Source of the DNA: Bowmanella denitrificans
GTDB taxonomy: Bacteria; Pseudomonadota; Gammaproteobacteria; Enterobacterales; Alteromonadaceae
NCBI RefSeq assembly: GCF_039522935.1
Contig: NZ_BAAAEI010000023.1
Span: 372,001 to 436,000, forward strand
Direction of reading: 5' to 3'
Length of the DNA stretch: 64,000 nucleotides
How positions within the stretch are numbered: position 1 is the stretch's first letter; each line of letters opens with the position of its first letter. The translations under genes were made by a program, and so were the position numbers. Below, one piece after another: positions 53,663-62,810 of this stretch. The notes under the pieces were generated by a model that was given only the letters and a program-made list of their open reading frames with translations, was not told the origin of the DNA and did no database searches.

Positions 53663-54300
53663 ACGGTGGCCTCCAATTGCGCTATTTCCTGATTCAGCAG
53701 GCTGCGCATCTGGCCTTGCGTAAGGGTGCTGGAAATCAGGGTGGAATCGTTGATATACAGGCTGGGAATCGAGCGAACCTGTAAATGCCTGGCTCTGGCG
53801 TTATCCAGTTCCACTGCTTTGATGACATCCTGGCTTAGCATCAGCCTGGCAATTTTACCGGCGTCAAAGCCTTGCTCTGCCGCAATATCAAGTAAAGTCT
53901 TCTGGTCGCCGATATTTCGGTTGTCGCGTAAATGCGCGGTTTGAATGGCGTCAAACAACACCCAGTGGCCCTGCTGACCTTGCAATTTTTCGGCACTTTT
54001 GGCCGCCAGCGCCGCCTGATAGCCACTGGGGTAGTTAAACGGTTGGGCGCGCATGCCTTCGATATTAAAACGTTCTGGCTGCTCGGCCTGGCGCTGACAA
54101 GCTTGCCAGTGACGCAGGATTTCTTCTTTAGCCCCTTGCATCGAGCCGAAGCGGGCCACCATTTCCTGCTCATTACGTTGCAACACAAAGGCCCGATGGA
54201 TCACTTCTAGGCCCAGCTCCTGTGCAACCACTTTTAGCCTGGGTGACTGTAAATAACACCAGCCGCATACGGCATCATGGAAAAACTCTACGCGAATCAT
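53659..54300 (-). CDS. DsbA-family oxidoreductase (FrnE-like)
   Basis: 213 residues from the ATG complementing 54298-54300 (MIRVEFFHDAVCGWCYLQSP). Thioredoxin fold with CGWC active site (Cys12, Cys15), an inserted helical domain, and the cis-Pro loop VRSIPSLYIND. No signal peptide, as in cytosolic FrnE-like proteins. Coupled to the downstream cyclase-family gene by a 4-bp overlap. Confidence 0.88.
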   Translation of the reverse strand: MIRVEFFHDAVCGWCYLQSPRLKVVAQELGLEVIHRAFVLQRNEQEMVARFGSMQGAKEEILRHWQACQRQAEQPERFNIEGMRAQPFNYPSGYQAALAAKSAEKLQGQQGHWVLFDAIQTAHLRDNRNIGDQKTLLDIAAEQGFDAGKIARLMLSQDVIKAVELDNARARHLQVRSIPSLYINDSTLISSTLTQGQMRSLLNQEIAQLEATV

Positions 54301-54396
54301 TGTATTACTCTGTTGGTTAATCAGTGTGAACAGAGTAATCAATGGCCCATAAGATGAATAATGAGGCTTTTCAGGGAATTTGATAGAAGATTTCTA

Positions 54397-55260
54397 TCAA
54401 TTCAGCAAGGCATCCCGCAGGGTCTGCAACACAGGATCATCCTGGTATGTGGGGTAGTAACCCAGTTGCAGGGCAACCTGGCGACATCCGCCATCCTGTA
54501 ACGAAAGTTTGCTAAGCTCGCCGTTTTTAAGTGGAAGGCTGATAAGCCAGTCTGGCAGCCAGGCATAACCCAGCCCTGAAGTAACCGCCGCCAGTGCGGC
54601 CTGAGCATCATAAACCGACAAGCGTTGGGTGCTGCCCAGCCAGCCGGAGTTAGTGTTTTGCCGCAGTCCCATGTCGGAAATGACTATCTGGCGATGGCAG
54701 GTCAGATCATCTAGCTTAAGGTCTTTGCTTGTGGCCAGTTTATGCTCGTTGCTGACTACCGCCCATAGCTGCACTGAGGTAAGTGGATAGCTGATTATCT
54801 GCGCTGGCAAACGACTGCCGATCGCCAGATCCACATGGCCGTCCTCCAGCAATTCTGCGGCTCTGGATAAACTGCTTTGCTGCACTTTGACATTGGTTTG
54901 TGGGTAGGCACGCAGCACCTGTTGCAACGCCGCATGCCAGTAAGTCGGTGGCAGCAATACATCCACCGCCAGACGTAATTGCCTGGCTGGCTGATTGAAA
55001 CTGATGGCCTGATCTTCCAGATGCTGCGCCTGACTTACCAATAATTTGGCTTGTGGCAGCAAGCTCTGGCCAAAGGGCGTCAGCATCGCCTTACGGCCCT
55101 GAATGTTGAAAAGATCTTTACCCAGCAACTGCTCTATCTTGTGAATGCCATGACTGATAGTGGGCTGGGTTTTAAACAACATCTCGCCTGCCTGGGCAAA
55201 ACCACCGGCCTCCACCACTGCTACAAACATCTTCCATTGTTCCAGACTGACTTTGCTCAT
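54397..55260 (-). CDS. LysR-family transcriptional regulator
   Basis: 287 residues. Winged helix (LEQWKMFVAVVEAGGFAQAGEMLFKTQPTISHGIHKIEQLLGKDLFNIQGRKAMLT) plus substrate-binding domain. It lies upstream of, and in the same direction as, the DsbA-like/cyclase pair, so it may regulate them; no operator was identified. Confidence 0.9.
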   Translation of the reverse strand: MSKVSLEQWKMFVAVVEAGGFAQAGEMLFKTQPTISHGIHKIEQLLGKDLFNIQGRKAMLTPFGQSLLPQAKLLVSQAQHLEDQAISFNQPARQLRLAVDVLLPPTYWHAALQQVLRAYPQTNVKVQQSSLSRAAELLEDGHVDLAIGSRLPAQIISYPLTSVQLWAVVSNEHKLATSKDLKLDDLTCHRQIVISDMGLRQNTNSGWLGSTQRLSVYDAQAALAAVTSGLGYAWLPDWLISLPLKNGELSKLSLQDGGCRQVALQLGYYPTYQDDPVLQTLRDALLN

Positions 55261-55322
55261 AAATGCTTCCTGATACTGGTTTGGGCACGGGTTATACCGG
55301 GATTTGCATGACAGGCCAAGTG

Positions 55323-55799
55323 TTATCCCTGTTGCAGCGGGTACGGCTGACGGCTGATAAACTTATGATAGCACCAGCCGCAGGCTGTAATCAGCAAGGC
55401 ACCACACAGCACCGGCGTGAGTAAGAACAGCCAATCCTGACCGCTCAGCATCACTACCAAAGGGTTGGCTCCGGCCGGTGGATGAGTGGTGCGGGTTAGC
55501 AGCATCAGGGCGATGGCTAGCCCCATTGCCAGACTGATAGACAGCGGCGTTACTCCCATAGCCTGCATAACGCCAAGGCCGATAAAGGTCGTCAGTAAGT
55601 GACCGAAAATAATGTTTTTCGGTTGTGCCAGTGGACTGCTGGGCAGGCCAAACAGAATCACCATAGTGGCGCCAAATGGTGCCATTAACCAGATATGTTG
55701 TTGCCAGCTATCCAGATGCGTTAACAGCAGTGTACAGAGTGTTGCGCCAAGGCCGGCGACCAGGGCCGGATGGGTCACAATATGTTTTGCAGAGTTCAT
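55323..55799 (-). CDS. HPP family integral membrane protein
   Basis: 158 residues from the ATG complementing 55797-55799 (AAGGA upstream). Four to five membrane helices; MAPFGATMVILFGLPSSPLAQPKN and THPPAGANPLVVML are HPP-family motifs. In cyanobacteria an HPP protein transports nitrite; function here unknown. Divergent from a TetR gene, with two operator-like palindromes between them. Confidence 0.88.
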   Translation of the reverse strand: MNSAKHIVTHPALVAGLGATLCTLLLTHLDSWQQHIWLMAPFGATMVILFGLPSSPLAQPKNIIFGHLLTTFIGLGVMQAMGVTPLSISLAMGLAIALMLLTRTTHPPAGANPLVVMLSGQDWLFLLTPVLCGALLITACGWCYHKFISRQPYPLQQG

Positions 55800-55811
55800 A
55801 GAGTTCCTTTG

Positions 55812-55855
55812 GTAGACAAATCGGTCTACTTTGGATGGTAGACAATGTTGTCTAC
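55812..55855. promoter_or_regulatory. Two TetR-type operators between HPP and TetR genes
   Basis: GTAGACAAATCGGTCTAC (55812-55829) and GTAGACAATGTTGTCTAC (55838-55855) share arms GTAGAC/GTCTAC, 26 bp centre to centre, in the 99-bp divergent gap. The pattern fits direct control of both genes by the TetR-family protein encoded at 55899. Confidence 0.75.
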
Positions 55856-55898
55856 CTCTGTCAATATCATCCCGGTTCTCAATGCAAAGGTCGAAGTA

Positions 55899-56477
55899 AT
55901 GGACAAGCGTCAACAGTTGATCAGCACCGCGTTTACTTTGTTTTATCAGCGGGGTATTCATGCCGTGGGGATTAACCTGATTCTGGATACAAGCGGTATC
56001 GCTAAAAAAACCTTGTATCATCACTTCGCTACTAAAGAAGACCTGCTATTGGCCGTGCTGGAATACCGGGACAGCGTTTTCCGTGACTGGTTGGCGAGGC
56101 GATTGCGTCAGGCGGGAAGCGGGCGTATTGCAAGCCTGGCATTGTTTGATGCCCTGGATGACTGGTTTAACGACAGGGTGGCGGAGTTACAACCCTTTGC
56201 GGGCTGCTTTTTTATCAACTGCTGTGCAGAGTTTGGCGATGTAACACATCCGGTGCATCGTCATTGTGCCAGGCATAAGGCGGATATTCAGGCGTTGCTA
56301 TCTGAGTTGTTGCAGCAGGATGGTATGTCCTATCAGCAGGCCAGCGCAGTGGCGGCCAGATTATGCCTGCTGAAAGAAGGCGCCATTGTGCAGGCCTATG
56401 TTTGTGGTGAACTGGAGGCGGCAAAACTGGCCAAATCCCTGGCCATGGAGATTGTGAAAGGTGCGGATATCAATTGA
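55899..56477 (+). CDS. TetR-family regulator (HPP divergent)
   Basis: 192 residues from ATG 55899 (MDKRQQLISTAFTLFYQRGIHAVGINLILDTSGIAKKTLYHHFATKEDLLLAVL). An earlier ATG at 55845 would run through the operator. The C-terminal ligand domain resembles the TetR_C group of small electrophile/redox-type regulators (three cysteines around 114-124 in AGCFFINCCAEF). Ligand not identified. Confidence 0.9.
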   Translation: MDKRQQLISTAFTLFYQRGIHAVGINLILDTSGIAKKTLYHHFATKEDLLLAVLEYRDSVFRDWLARRLRQAGSGRIASLALFDALDDWFNDRVAELQPFAGCFFINCCAEFGDVTHPVHRHCARHKADIQALLSELLQQDGMSYQQASAVAARLCLLKEGAIVQAYVCGELEAAKLAKSLAMEIVKGADIN

Positions 56478-56490
56478 TATCCGCAAATAG

Positions 56491-58152
56491 TTACTGACAG
56501 CTGCCTAAGTCACGCCATACCTGCCATTGACCGGCGTTTTGTGCTGGATTGTCGCCCTGAGTCCACCACTTGGCCTGGTATTTTCTACCCTGATGGGAAA
56601 CTGTATCGCCGGTCAGATAAACAGCGCTGGCCTGCCAGGCTGGAATACCGCTGCAACCAGAGTTGTTTCCATCTGATACAGTAATGGCTTTGCTGGTAGT
56701 GTGGCTAAGCCCCTGCGCATCACTGACCGACAACCTGACTTGGTAAGTGCCTGGTGCAGCATAAGTATGGGCAGGGTTTTGCTGGTTGGATGTGGCACCA
56801 TCACCAAAATCCCATGCATAGCTGACCACGGCATTATCGTCGCTGGATTGGTCGGTAAAGCTGACCGTCAGGCCATTTGCGCTGGCACTGAACTGAGCAA
56901 CCGGTGCCTGATTGCCACCACCGCTGCATGGTCCGTCGTTACGCCAAACATTGGTATAAACATCCGGGGCAGCACCAGTTGACCACCAGATGGCCTGATA
57001 TTTGGCACCTTTATGCGCTACCTTATCGCCCAGTGCATAGCTTTGGCTGACACTCCAGGTGGGCAGGCCATCACATCCGGGGGGATTAACGTCACCAATC
57101 ACTACTGCGCGGCTGGCGGTATCGGTTTTTCCGCCCGTATCTGTCACCTGCAAAGTGACAGTGTAGGTCCCGCTGTTGCTGTAGGTATGGCTGGGGTTGG
57201 TTTGACTGGATGTACTGCCGTCGCCAAAGTTCCAACTGGAAGAAGCAATGCCACTATCATCTGTCGAAGTATTAGTAAAATCTGCGGTATTGCCTGTCAC
57301 GGTAGCACTGAAGCTGGCTACTGGCGCTGGATTTGGATCCGGATCACCAGGTCTCACCCCTGTTTTACCCTCAATCCAGTCCAGATAACTGGTGGTCCGG
57401 GTAAATGCCGTAGCACCCTGGCAATTGATTCCCCAGCTTACTGTACCAATGCTGTAAAAACGGCCATTGGCGCTGACTGCATAAGGGCCGCCGCTGTCAC
57501 CATTACAGGCGGAACGTCCGCCTTCACCACCACCACAAATCACCGAGCCGGGAATATTAAAATTCAGTTGGCTGCTGCACTGATTGTTGGAAATAACCGG
57601 CAAAGGCGCTTCCCTCAACACCTCGCTGGGTGTGCCGCGGTTGTAAGTCAGGCCCCAGCCGGATACTACCGGATAATCCCCCACATCGGCGTATTGTTGT
57701 TCGAAGGCTTTTGTGGGCAGCAAAGCGGGCTGCTGTGAGGCTGCGCTGGCCAGGCGCAATACGGCAATATCGTAGCCGGAACGTATGCCATTGGCACCTT
57801 GCCAGTATTCGTGCTTAATGATTTGACTGACCCGGATAACCTGGCCGTCGCCACCGCTGCGTCTGTGCGCGCCGACCCTGACGGTAAGATTGCCGGTGGA
57901 CGCGCTGTCCAGGCAGTGCGCGGCGGTCAGCACCCAATTGGGGCTGATCAGGGTGCCGCCACAGCCTTGCTGGCCATTCATCAGCAACGCCACCTGATAG
58001 GGGCGGGAATAAGGTTGGGTTTCACTGCCACCCACCACCTGTGGTGTAACATCATCGGTAGTTTGTGCATGCAGTGCCAGGCTGGATAAGCCGGTTGCCA
58101 GGGTGAGTCCCCCCATCAGCAGGCGATGACGTAACGATTGTCTCTGATACAT
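56491..58152 (-). CDS. Secreted trypsin-like serine protease with two PKD and two chitin-binding modules
   Basis: 553 residues. Signal peptide (about 1-30), short propeptide and VVGG activation site (about 39-42), S1 domain to about 266 with catalytic His79 (TAAHC), Asp128 (YDIAV) and Ser220 (CNGDSGGP), then PKD (about 277-352), CBM5/12-like (about 357-412), PKD (about 416-495) and CBM5/12-like (about 500-553). Both carbohydrate modules contain W-x-x-x-x-x-Y-x-x-G-D and AKWW/AIWW patterns typical of chitin-binding domain 3. An extracellular protease that may act on chitin-associated protein. Confidence 0.93.
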   Translation of the reverse strand: MYQRQSLRHRLLMGGLTLATGLSSLALHAQTTDDVTPQVVGGSETQPYSRPYQVALLMNGQQGCGGTLISPNWVLTAAHCLDSASTGNLTVRVGAHRRSGGDGQVIRVSQIIKHEYWQGANGIRSGYDIAVLRLASAASQQPALLPTKAFEQQYADVGDYPVVSGWGLTYNRGTPSEVLREAPLPVISNNQCSSQLNFNIPGSVICGGGEGGRSACNGDSGGPYAVSANGRFYSIGTVSWGINCQGATAFTRTTSYLDWIEGKTGVRPGDPDPNPAPVASFSATVTGNTADFTNTSTDDSGIASSSWNFGDGSTSSQTNPSHTYSNSGTYTVTLQVTDTGGKTDTASRAVVIGDVNPPGCDGLPTWSVSQSYALGDKVAHKGAKYQAIWWSTGAAPDVYTNVWRNDGPCSGGGNQAPVAQFSASANGLTVSFTDQSSDDNAVVSYAWDFGDGATSNQQNPAHTYAAPGTYQVRLSVSDAQGLSHTTSKAITVSDGNNSGCSGIPAWQASAVYLTGDTVSHQGRKYQAKWWTQGDNPAQNAGQWQVWRDLGSCQ

Positions 58153-58427
58153 TTCCTGTTCCTTTTGTGTTGTAGTTAAAACACTTTGACGTCTCCCGTT
58201 AACATCTTGGTAACAAAGTGTATCTGAGATACTATCTGTGAATGTTTTTTGTGCAAGTCCTGAGCAGGAAAACTTTTTTAATACTTGAGTGAGTTTGTTA
58301 ACTAATTGTTTTGTAATGGATATTTTTTGATGATCAATGTGCGCGGGTGGTGATTGTAATGATTTTCTGCCACTGTACAGTCTCCCTACCGATAGATAGA
58401 GAGACTGTACTTAAGCATGACCGGCAT
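58153..58427. other. Intergenic region with long inverted repeat (58375-58410)
   Basis: Arms GTACAGTCTC (58375-58384) and GAGACTGTAC (58401-58410) are perfect; on the minus-strand transcript the stem extends to about 15 bp through G-U pairs. It lies 17 bp beyond the stop of the minus-strand 405-residue gene and may end its transcript, though a T-run is missing. The rest of the AT-rich gap upstream of the protease shows no gene. Confidence 0.55.
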
Positions 58428-59645
58428 TTAACGGTGGGCGAAATAAATACGGTAGGTTGAAGACCAGATCGGGTATTGGATATCCAGCAAATAGCAGGAA
58501 AACTGCTCCGGCACCAGATTGGCGTGATGGAACAGAAAATCCAGCATCATCTGCTGTCGATGTTGCAGTTGCTGCATCACCGATTCATAGGAAGTCAGGC
58601 GCAGCTCCGGGCTGTCCGGCAGTTTTTCGCTCCATAGTTCATCACTGCTCAGTTTGCCTTCCTGCACTTTACTGTTGGCCGCATAGCAACCGGTGCTGAC
58701 ATTGCTTTTCCGGTCTATATCTTTATGCAGAAAGACCAGCATCTGCAGGCGCGCAGTGGGATGCTTAATGGAAATACTGGTGGAACTGAACGGGCTGTCC
58801 GAATGCAATGGATTGGCCAGCTCATCCGGATTACTGAACAGGAAGGTGGCATCAAAGGGATGATGTTCGCCCAGCTCGTTAAACACCAGCGCCGAATGCG
58901 CGGCCGAATACCCCGAATAAGCTTGCATCAGACCATCGCTGGAGAAAGGCTCTATGACTCCCACGCTAAATTGGTCGGGCTGCATTTCACTGTCCAGTTG
59001 GATTGGCTGTGGCCCTTCAAAATCTGGTGGATTACTGTGGCTATAGTACTGAATAAATGGCTGCGCATGGCGGTTACGCAGAATACCTTGTTTGGCCACC
59101 AGTGCCAGTTCCTGCAAAAAGGCCTGGCGGTGGGGATTTTCAAACAGTATATGCACCGAGAACAGCTGCTCAGTCGCCACCCCCAGTAACTGTTTGCAGG
59201 CAATAAAATGCTGGTGGCGCAGCTCCAGTGCTGAGCCACCCAGTGACTGACCAATGTTTCCCTGGGATTGAGGAATGCTGAGACGGCGTTTAAGGTCGGC
59301 ATGACTGCGTGCATAACGATGAATCGCTAATCGGAACTGTTCTATGGCCTTGCCGGCTTCGGCCAGTTTTATTTTGTCCAGGCCAAGTTGTTTACTCTTA
59401 GCGACAAACTCGTCCAGTGCTTCTATTCCTGGCAGGGCACAAATCACATCATGGCCGGTTTTAACCCTATGCGCCGCCGTCAGCAGACGCTGACTGTTGG
59501 AGCGGTTGATATCCATAAATTCGCTTAGGCCAGTAATAGTGCGAGCGTGCTCAGGCACATCTTGCAGCAGTTGTCGGATGGCGTGTCTGATTTGCTCGCC
59601 GGTGCGACTGAGAGCCATCAGGTCCTGTTCATTCAACGGAGTCAT
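58428..59645 (-). CDS. Conserved hypothetical protein, possible helix-turn-helix regulator
   Basis: 405 residues, no signal peptide or membrane segment. The N-terminal part (TRTGEQIRHAI.. then LSEFMDINRSNSQRLLTAAHRVKTGHDVICALPGIEALDEFV) looks like a helical DNA-binding or oligomerisation domain (about 30-85); the C-terminal 300 residues are mixed alpha/beta and rich in aromatic residues. I do not recognise a family. Monocistronic by appearance, 147 bp from the signal peptidase gene. Not a shadow: it covers the whole strand without a competing frame. Confidence 0.7.
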   Translation of the reverse strand: MTPLNEQDLMALSRTGEQIRHAIRQLLQDVPEHARTITGLSEFMDINRSNSQRLLTAAHRVKTGHDVICALPGIEALDEFVAKSKQLGLDKIKLAEAGKAIEQFRLAIHRYARSHADLKRRLSIPQSQGNIGQSLGGSALELRHQHFIACKQLLGVATEQLFSVHILFENPHRQAFLQELALVAKQGILRNRHAQPFIQYYSHSNPPDFEGPQPIQLDSEMQPDQFSVGVIEPFSSDGLMQAYSGYSAAHSALVFNELGEHHPFDATFLFSNPDELANPLHSDSPFSSTSISIKHPTARLQMLVFLHKDIDRKSNVSTGCYAANSKVQEGKLSSDELWSEKLPDSPELRLTSYESVMQQLQHRQQMMLDFLFHHANLVPEQFSCYLLDIQYPIWSSTYRIYFAHR

Positions 59646-59730
59646 TTGTTTTGATTATTAATTTGTCCGCCTACAGGGTAACGGCTTGCGCAGGTGGCTG
59701 ACAATATGCAATGGCTTAAAGACGTGTTAA

Positions 59731-59764
59731 TTAGTCCGACGCCAGTCTGCTGACGCCGGGCTAA
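59731..59764 (-). terminator. Possible terminator hairpin of lepB
   Basis: Arms of 15 nt (59731-59745 and 59750-59764) with one mismatch and two G-U pairs on the minus strand, loop of 4, 28 bp past the lepB stop. Followed by TTAACA, only a weak T-tract, so termination is uncertain. Confidence 0.5.
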
Positions 59765-59792
59765 TGTCTGCTTCCTGATTGCACGTCAGCGC

Positions 59793-60443
59793 TTAGATGG
59801 CTTTATAGAAACGCTCGCTACGCGGCAGAAAGTAATTCTCATAATTCAGGGAAAACAGCACATGGTGCGCGCGGCCACGGATCTCGTCACGGGGAATAAA
59901 ACCGATGACCCTGGAATCCGCACTATTGTCCCTGTTATCACCTAAGGCCAGATAAGCATTGTCTGGTACTTTAACCTGTGGAAAGTTTGCCAGAGGCTGA
60001 TTGCCCGCTTTGATTCGAACGGCATGTTCTACACCGTGCAGGTTCTCCAGTAGATCTGCACCTTCAACACTGCGGTTGAGAGAGGCATAGTTCAGCGGCT
60101 GGCCGTTGATAAACAAGCGGTTATTGCGCATTTCCACCACATCACCGGGAATGCCGACCACGCGTTTAACCAAGCGATCACCGGCCTTTTGTGACTCAAA
60201 AACGATGATATCACCACGACTGGGATCGCCGAGCTTCTTCAGTGATACATTGGTAAAGGGCAGGCGCAGATCATAGGCCAGTTTATCCACCAGAATACGA
60301 TCACCTTCCACTATTGTGGGTTTCATTGAACCAGTCGGGACATCGTTCCAATCTGCGACGGCGCTGCGAAACACCAGCATAAGGGCAACAAATACCAGCA
60401 GGCCCCGGTTATCTTTAATCAGCTTATTTAACTTACTTCGCAT
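59793..60443 (-). CDS. lepB: Signal peptidase I
   Basis: 216 residues. One membrane helix (about 14-30), catalytic Ser39 in VPTGSMKPT and Lys93 in RLVKRVVGIPGD, plus GDNRDNSADSR. It is shorter than E. coli LepB (one rather than two membrane helices) and is not beside lepA/rnc, so it is probably an additional or stress-type signal peptidase. Cleaves Sec-dependent signal peptides. Confidence 0.9.
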   Translation of the reverse strand: MRSKLNKLIKDNRGLLVFVALMLVFRSAVADWNDVPTGSMKPTIVEGDRILVDKLAYDLRLPFTNVSLKKLGDPSRGDIIVFESQKAGDRLVKRVVGIPGDVVEMRNNRLFINGQPLNYASLNRSVEGADLLENLHGVEHAVRIKAGNQPLANFPQVKVPDNAYLALGDNRDNSADSRVIGFIPRDEIRGRAHHVLFSLNYENYFLPRSERFYKAI

Positions 60444-60587
60444 CAGATGAAGTCCTGTTCGTTATTGGTCTGTATTACGATATGTTGTTTTAACAAAAAT
60501 TCCTTACCGACCAACAAAATGAATGTAACAAGGTGTGGAGTAGGGGCTGGATTTGCACAAAATCTATACTCGAAAGATAAACAGCCC

Positions 60588-61532
60588 CTAGGCTTCTGCC
60601 ACTTCAACCACTTGTCCGGTAACCGGGTTCCATCTGGGGCAATCTGCTTTGCTGATATCAAAGGGACCCACCCACCAGCTTTCTGCAATACCAGGCTTTG
60701 TTACTGACTGTAAACTGGCCATGCGCAGCGGCCAGTCTTGTTCATCTGCTGCAATGTCGATAACCCCCTGAGCGGCCAGATGTTTGAGTAAGGCCCAGTA
60801 CATCAGGTCGCCAAGATGCGGCAATGGCTCCCGCACCAGGGTGATTTCCCTGAACAGTTTGCCACAGGTCCGGGGACCGCCGTCCTGCAGGATCTGCACC
60901 GTTAACTGCGCGCTTAAACCCAGCCCGCAGTCTGTCCATGGCAGTTCCTGCAACTGGCGTTTCAGTGCCCCGGCCATGGCTGGGATAGAGGGTGTGCCGG
61001 ATTGGATAATATGGTTTAGCCTGGCCACATCGCCTTGTACAAAACTATGCCAGACATTTTCTGCATCCGCGTAATGAGCACTGCTAACGGCTTGGCGTTG
61101 TTGTAGATAAAGCTGTTTTAATTGTTCGGGGCTCAGTTGGCCCAGGCCACAGAATCGCTCAATGCCCGGGTATTCACTGATGCAAATCAGCTCCAGGCGA
61201 TAGCCAAGAGCCAATGGTTTCAGGTGTGTCAGAATAAAGGCCAGAATCAACTGGTCATAGCTATCGTGTTCAAACCACAGCACCAGGTGCGGGTATTGAT
61301 GCACTTCAGCTAGTTGCTGATAGGCACGGCGCTGCTTTTCCTCAACCTCTGGCAGCGCCAGTTCATAGTGCCTGGCAATAAATTCACTGCGTAGGGTATG
61401 CCACTGCTCGCTGTCCACTACCGGACCCTGACAAAAGGGATCGGAGAATTCCAGAAAGTCACCCTTTATTCCTGCCTGACGTAAGCCATCCCGAATATCA
61501 CTGCCGCAGCGTATATGTAACGTATCGTCCAT
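60588..61532 (-). CDS. DUF1835 domain-containing protein
   Basis: 314 residues, cytosolic. N-terminal DUF1835 (about 1-125; LHIRCGSDIRDGLRQAGIKGDFLEFSDPFCQGPV) and C-terminal partner domain (DUF3658-like, about 150-250, TSIPAMAGALKRQLQELPWT-type). Function unknown. The frame on the minus strand at 60443-60688 overlapping its end is not a gene. Confidence 0.85.
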   Translation of the reverse strand: MDDTLHIRCGSDIRDGLRQAGIKGDFLEFSDPFCQGPVVDSEQWHTLRSEFIARHYELALPEVEEKQRRAYQQLAEVHQYPHLVLWFEHDSYDQLILAFILTHLKPLALGYRLELICISEYPGIERFCGLGQLSPEQLKQLYLQQRQAVSSAHYADAENVWHSFVQGDVARLNHIIQSGTPSIPAMAGALKRQLQELPWTDCGLGLSAQLTVQILQDGGPRTCGKLFREITLVREPLPHLGDLMYWALLKHLAAQGVIDIAADEQDWPLRMASLQSVTKPGIAESWWVGPFDISKADCPRWNPVTGQVVEVAEA

Positions 61533-61639
61533 TGAGGTTGCCTGTTGTTGTTTCCATGGTGCTCAGAGTAGGAGACTGCGAGGGCGTGGACAAGTCCAAT
61601 ACTTATCAGATTTCAGGCATCTTTTAGTTTAATAGGTTG

Positions 61640-61706
61640 TAGACCGACTGGACTAAAAAATTGATCTGGGAGGATGGTGGAGGTATTATTCTGTCCAGTT
61701 GGTCTA
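61640..61706 (+). promoter_or_regulatory. Promoter with two flanking TetR operators
   Basis: -35 TTGATC (61661-61666), 17-bp spacer, -10 TATTAT (61684-61689). The site TAGACCGACTGGACTA (61640-61655) lies just before the -35 and CTGTCCAGTTGGTCTA (61691-61706) just after the -10. Both match the site in front of the neighbouring TetR gene (62811-62826) in a shared core CCAGTYGGTC (one strand or the other). Confidence 0.7.
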
Positions 61707-61720
61707 AATAAGGAAGTAAA

Positions 61721-62218
61721 GTGAATTACCCAAGAATTACCAGCCTCACATTGCTGATTGCTATTTTTACCCTGGCCTGGATGGTGCCAGGCGGGCCGGT
61801 AGAAACCCGCGATTTCTCACATTTGCCTCCCCTGATCGCCTGGTCGTTTAATGTGTTTTTGACCGCATTGGTGATGGTGTCACTGGCACTGGTTTATTTT
61901 ATGCACAAAAGGTTGCGCTGGGCATTTCAGGCCACGACTATCGCAGGGCTGGCCTTTGCCCTGGTGTTTTTGCTTGATCTGGCGGAAATCTTCCCGGTAT
62001 CACCGGATCCTATGTCCGACCTGTTATTCACTCTTGAGATTGCCGGGTTGCTATTTGGCCTGATTCTGATGTGGCTGAGTGTACGCAGCTTGCAAACCTG
62101 CGATAACTGGCAAAGTCATGTGGCTTTGCCCGGTTGGGTGCAGGTTGTATTGGTGCTGATGTTACTGTTTGGCGCTTATGTGGTGTATTTTGCAACCTCA
62201 GCAACCTTACAGTTTTGA
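61721..62218 (+). CDS. Small integral membrane protein, probably TetR-regulated
   Basis: 165 residues, GTG start with AGGAAG upstream. Four membrane segments (about 8-26, 33-56, 70-92, 103-160 with two). No recognised family; KRLRWAFQATTIAGLAFALVFLLDLAEIFPVS is the most distinctive part. Preceded by a promoter bracketed by operator-like sites and convergent with a TetR gene whose upstream site has the same core. Confidence 0.75.
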   Translation: MNYPRITSLTLLIAIFTLAWMVPGGPVETRDFSHLPPLIAWSFNVFLTALVMVSLALVYFMHKRLRWAFQATTIAGLAFALVFLLDLAEIFPVSPDPMSDLLFTLEIAGLLFGLILMWLSVRSLQTCDNWQSHVALPGWVQVVLVLMLLFGAYVVYFATSATLQF

Positions 62219-62250
62219 ATCTTTGTCTGGCAGGCCTGCTAAGCTGATGC

Positions 62251-62790
62251 TCAGGCCAGCAATCGCATTAAACTGTTGTGCAGTGCGGCTTTGGGCAGTG
62301 GCGTCTGGCCCAAAACAGCAATCAGCATGGCGCCCATCAACTGCTGTTGCACCGCTATAGCCTGTTCGCTGTTAATGCACAGACTGTGCATGAAGGTCTG
62401 CAATAAGCTGTGTTGATAATTCGCCAGCAGCGGGTCCTGGGCGGCGCTACCGGCGCTGCGCAGGTAGTCCATCACCAGATATAATTCCTGACGAAACAAA
62501 GGGATAGCCTGGTCATAATAGTCCAGCAGAATATGCAGCTTTTCCGTAAGTGTTTGCTGTGGGGTTAGCTGCAGGGCATAGCCGCTGGCCGCATCCAGAA
62601 AGCCTTGAATACAATACTGGAACAGAACTTCTTTGCTGGCAAAGTAGTGATACATCTGGGTTTTCGAAATACCTAAACTGGCAGCAATTTCCCGCATACC
62701 GCACCCGGCATAGCCTTTATCGATAAAAAGTTGGGTTGCGACCGCCGCGATTTGCTGCTTTTTTTGTTGATGATCAACTATCTTGGGCAT
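62251..62790 (-). CDS. TetR-family regulator
   Basis: 179 residues from the ATG complementing 62788-62790 (MPKIVDHQQKKQQIAAVATQLFIDKGYAGCGMREIAASLGISKTQMYHYFASKEVLF); the upstream extension would cross the operator. The helix-turn-helix is standard, the C-terminal half variable. Predicted to repress the membrane protein gene at 61721 and itself. Confidence 0.88.
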   Translation of the reverse strand: MPKIVDHQQKKQQIAAVATQLFIDKGYAGCGMREIAASLGISKTQMYHYFASKEVLFQYCIQGFLDAASGYALQLTPQQTLTEKLHILLDYYDQAIPLFRQELYLVMDYLRSAGSAAQDPLLANYQHSLLQTFMHSLCINSEQAIAVQQQLMGAMLIAVLGQTPLPKAALHNSLMRLLA

Positions 62791-62810
62791 CTGTCTCAGG
62801 GGGAGGTTAT

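Noticed and set aside
60443..60688. 81-codon minus-strand frame between lepB and DUF1835
   Set aside because: Overlaps the end of the DUF1835 gene in another frame and has no features of a protein family.
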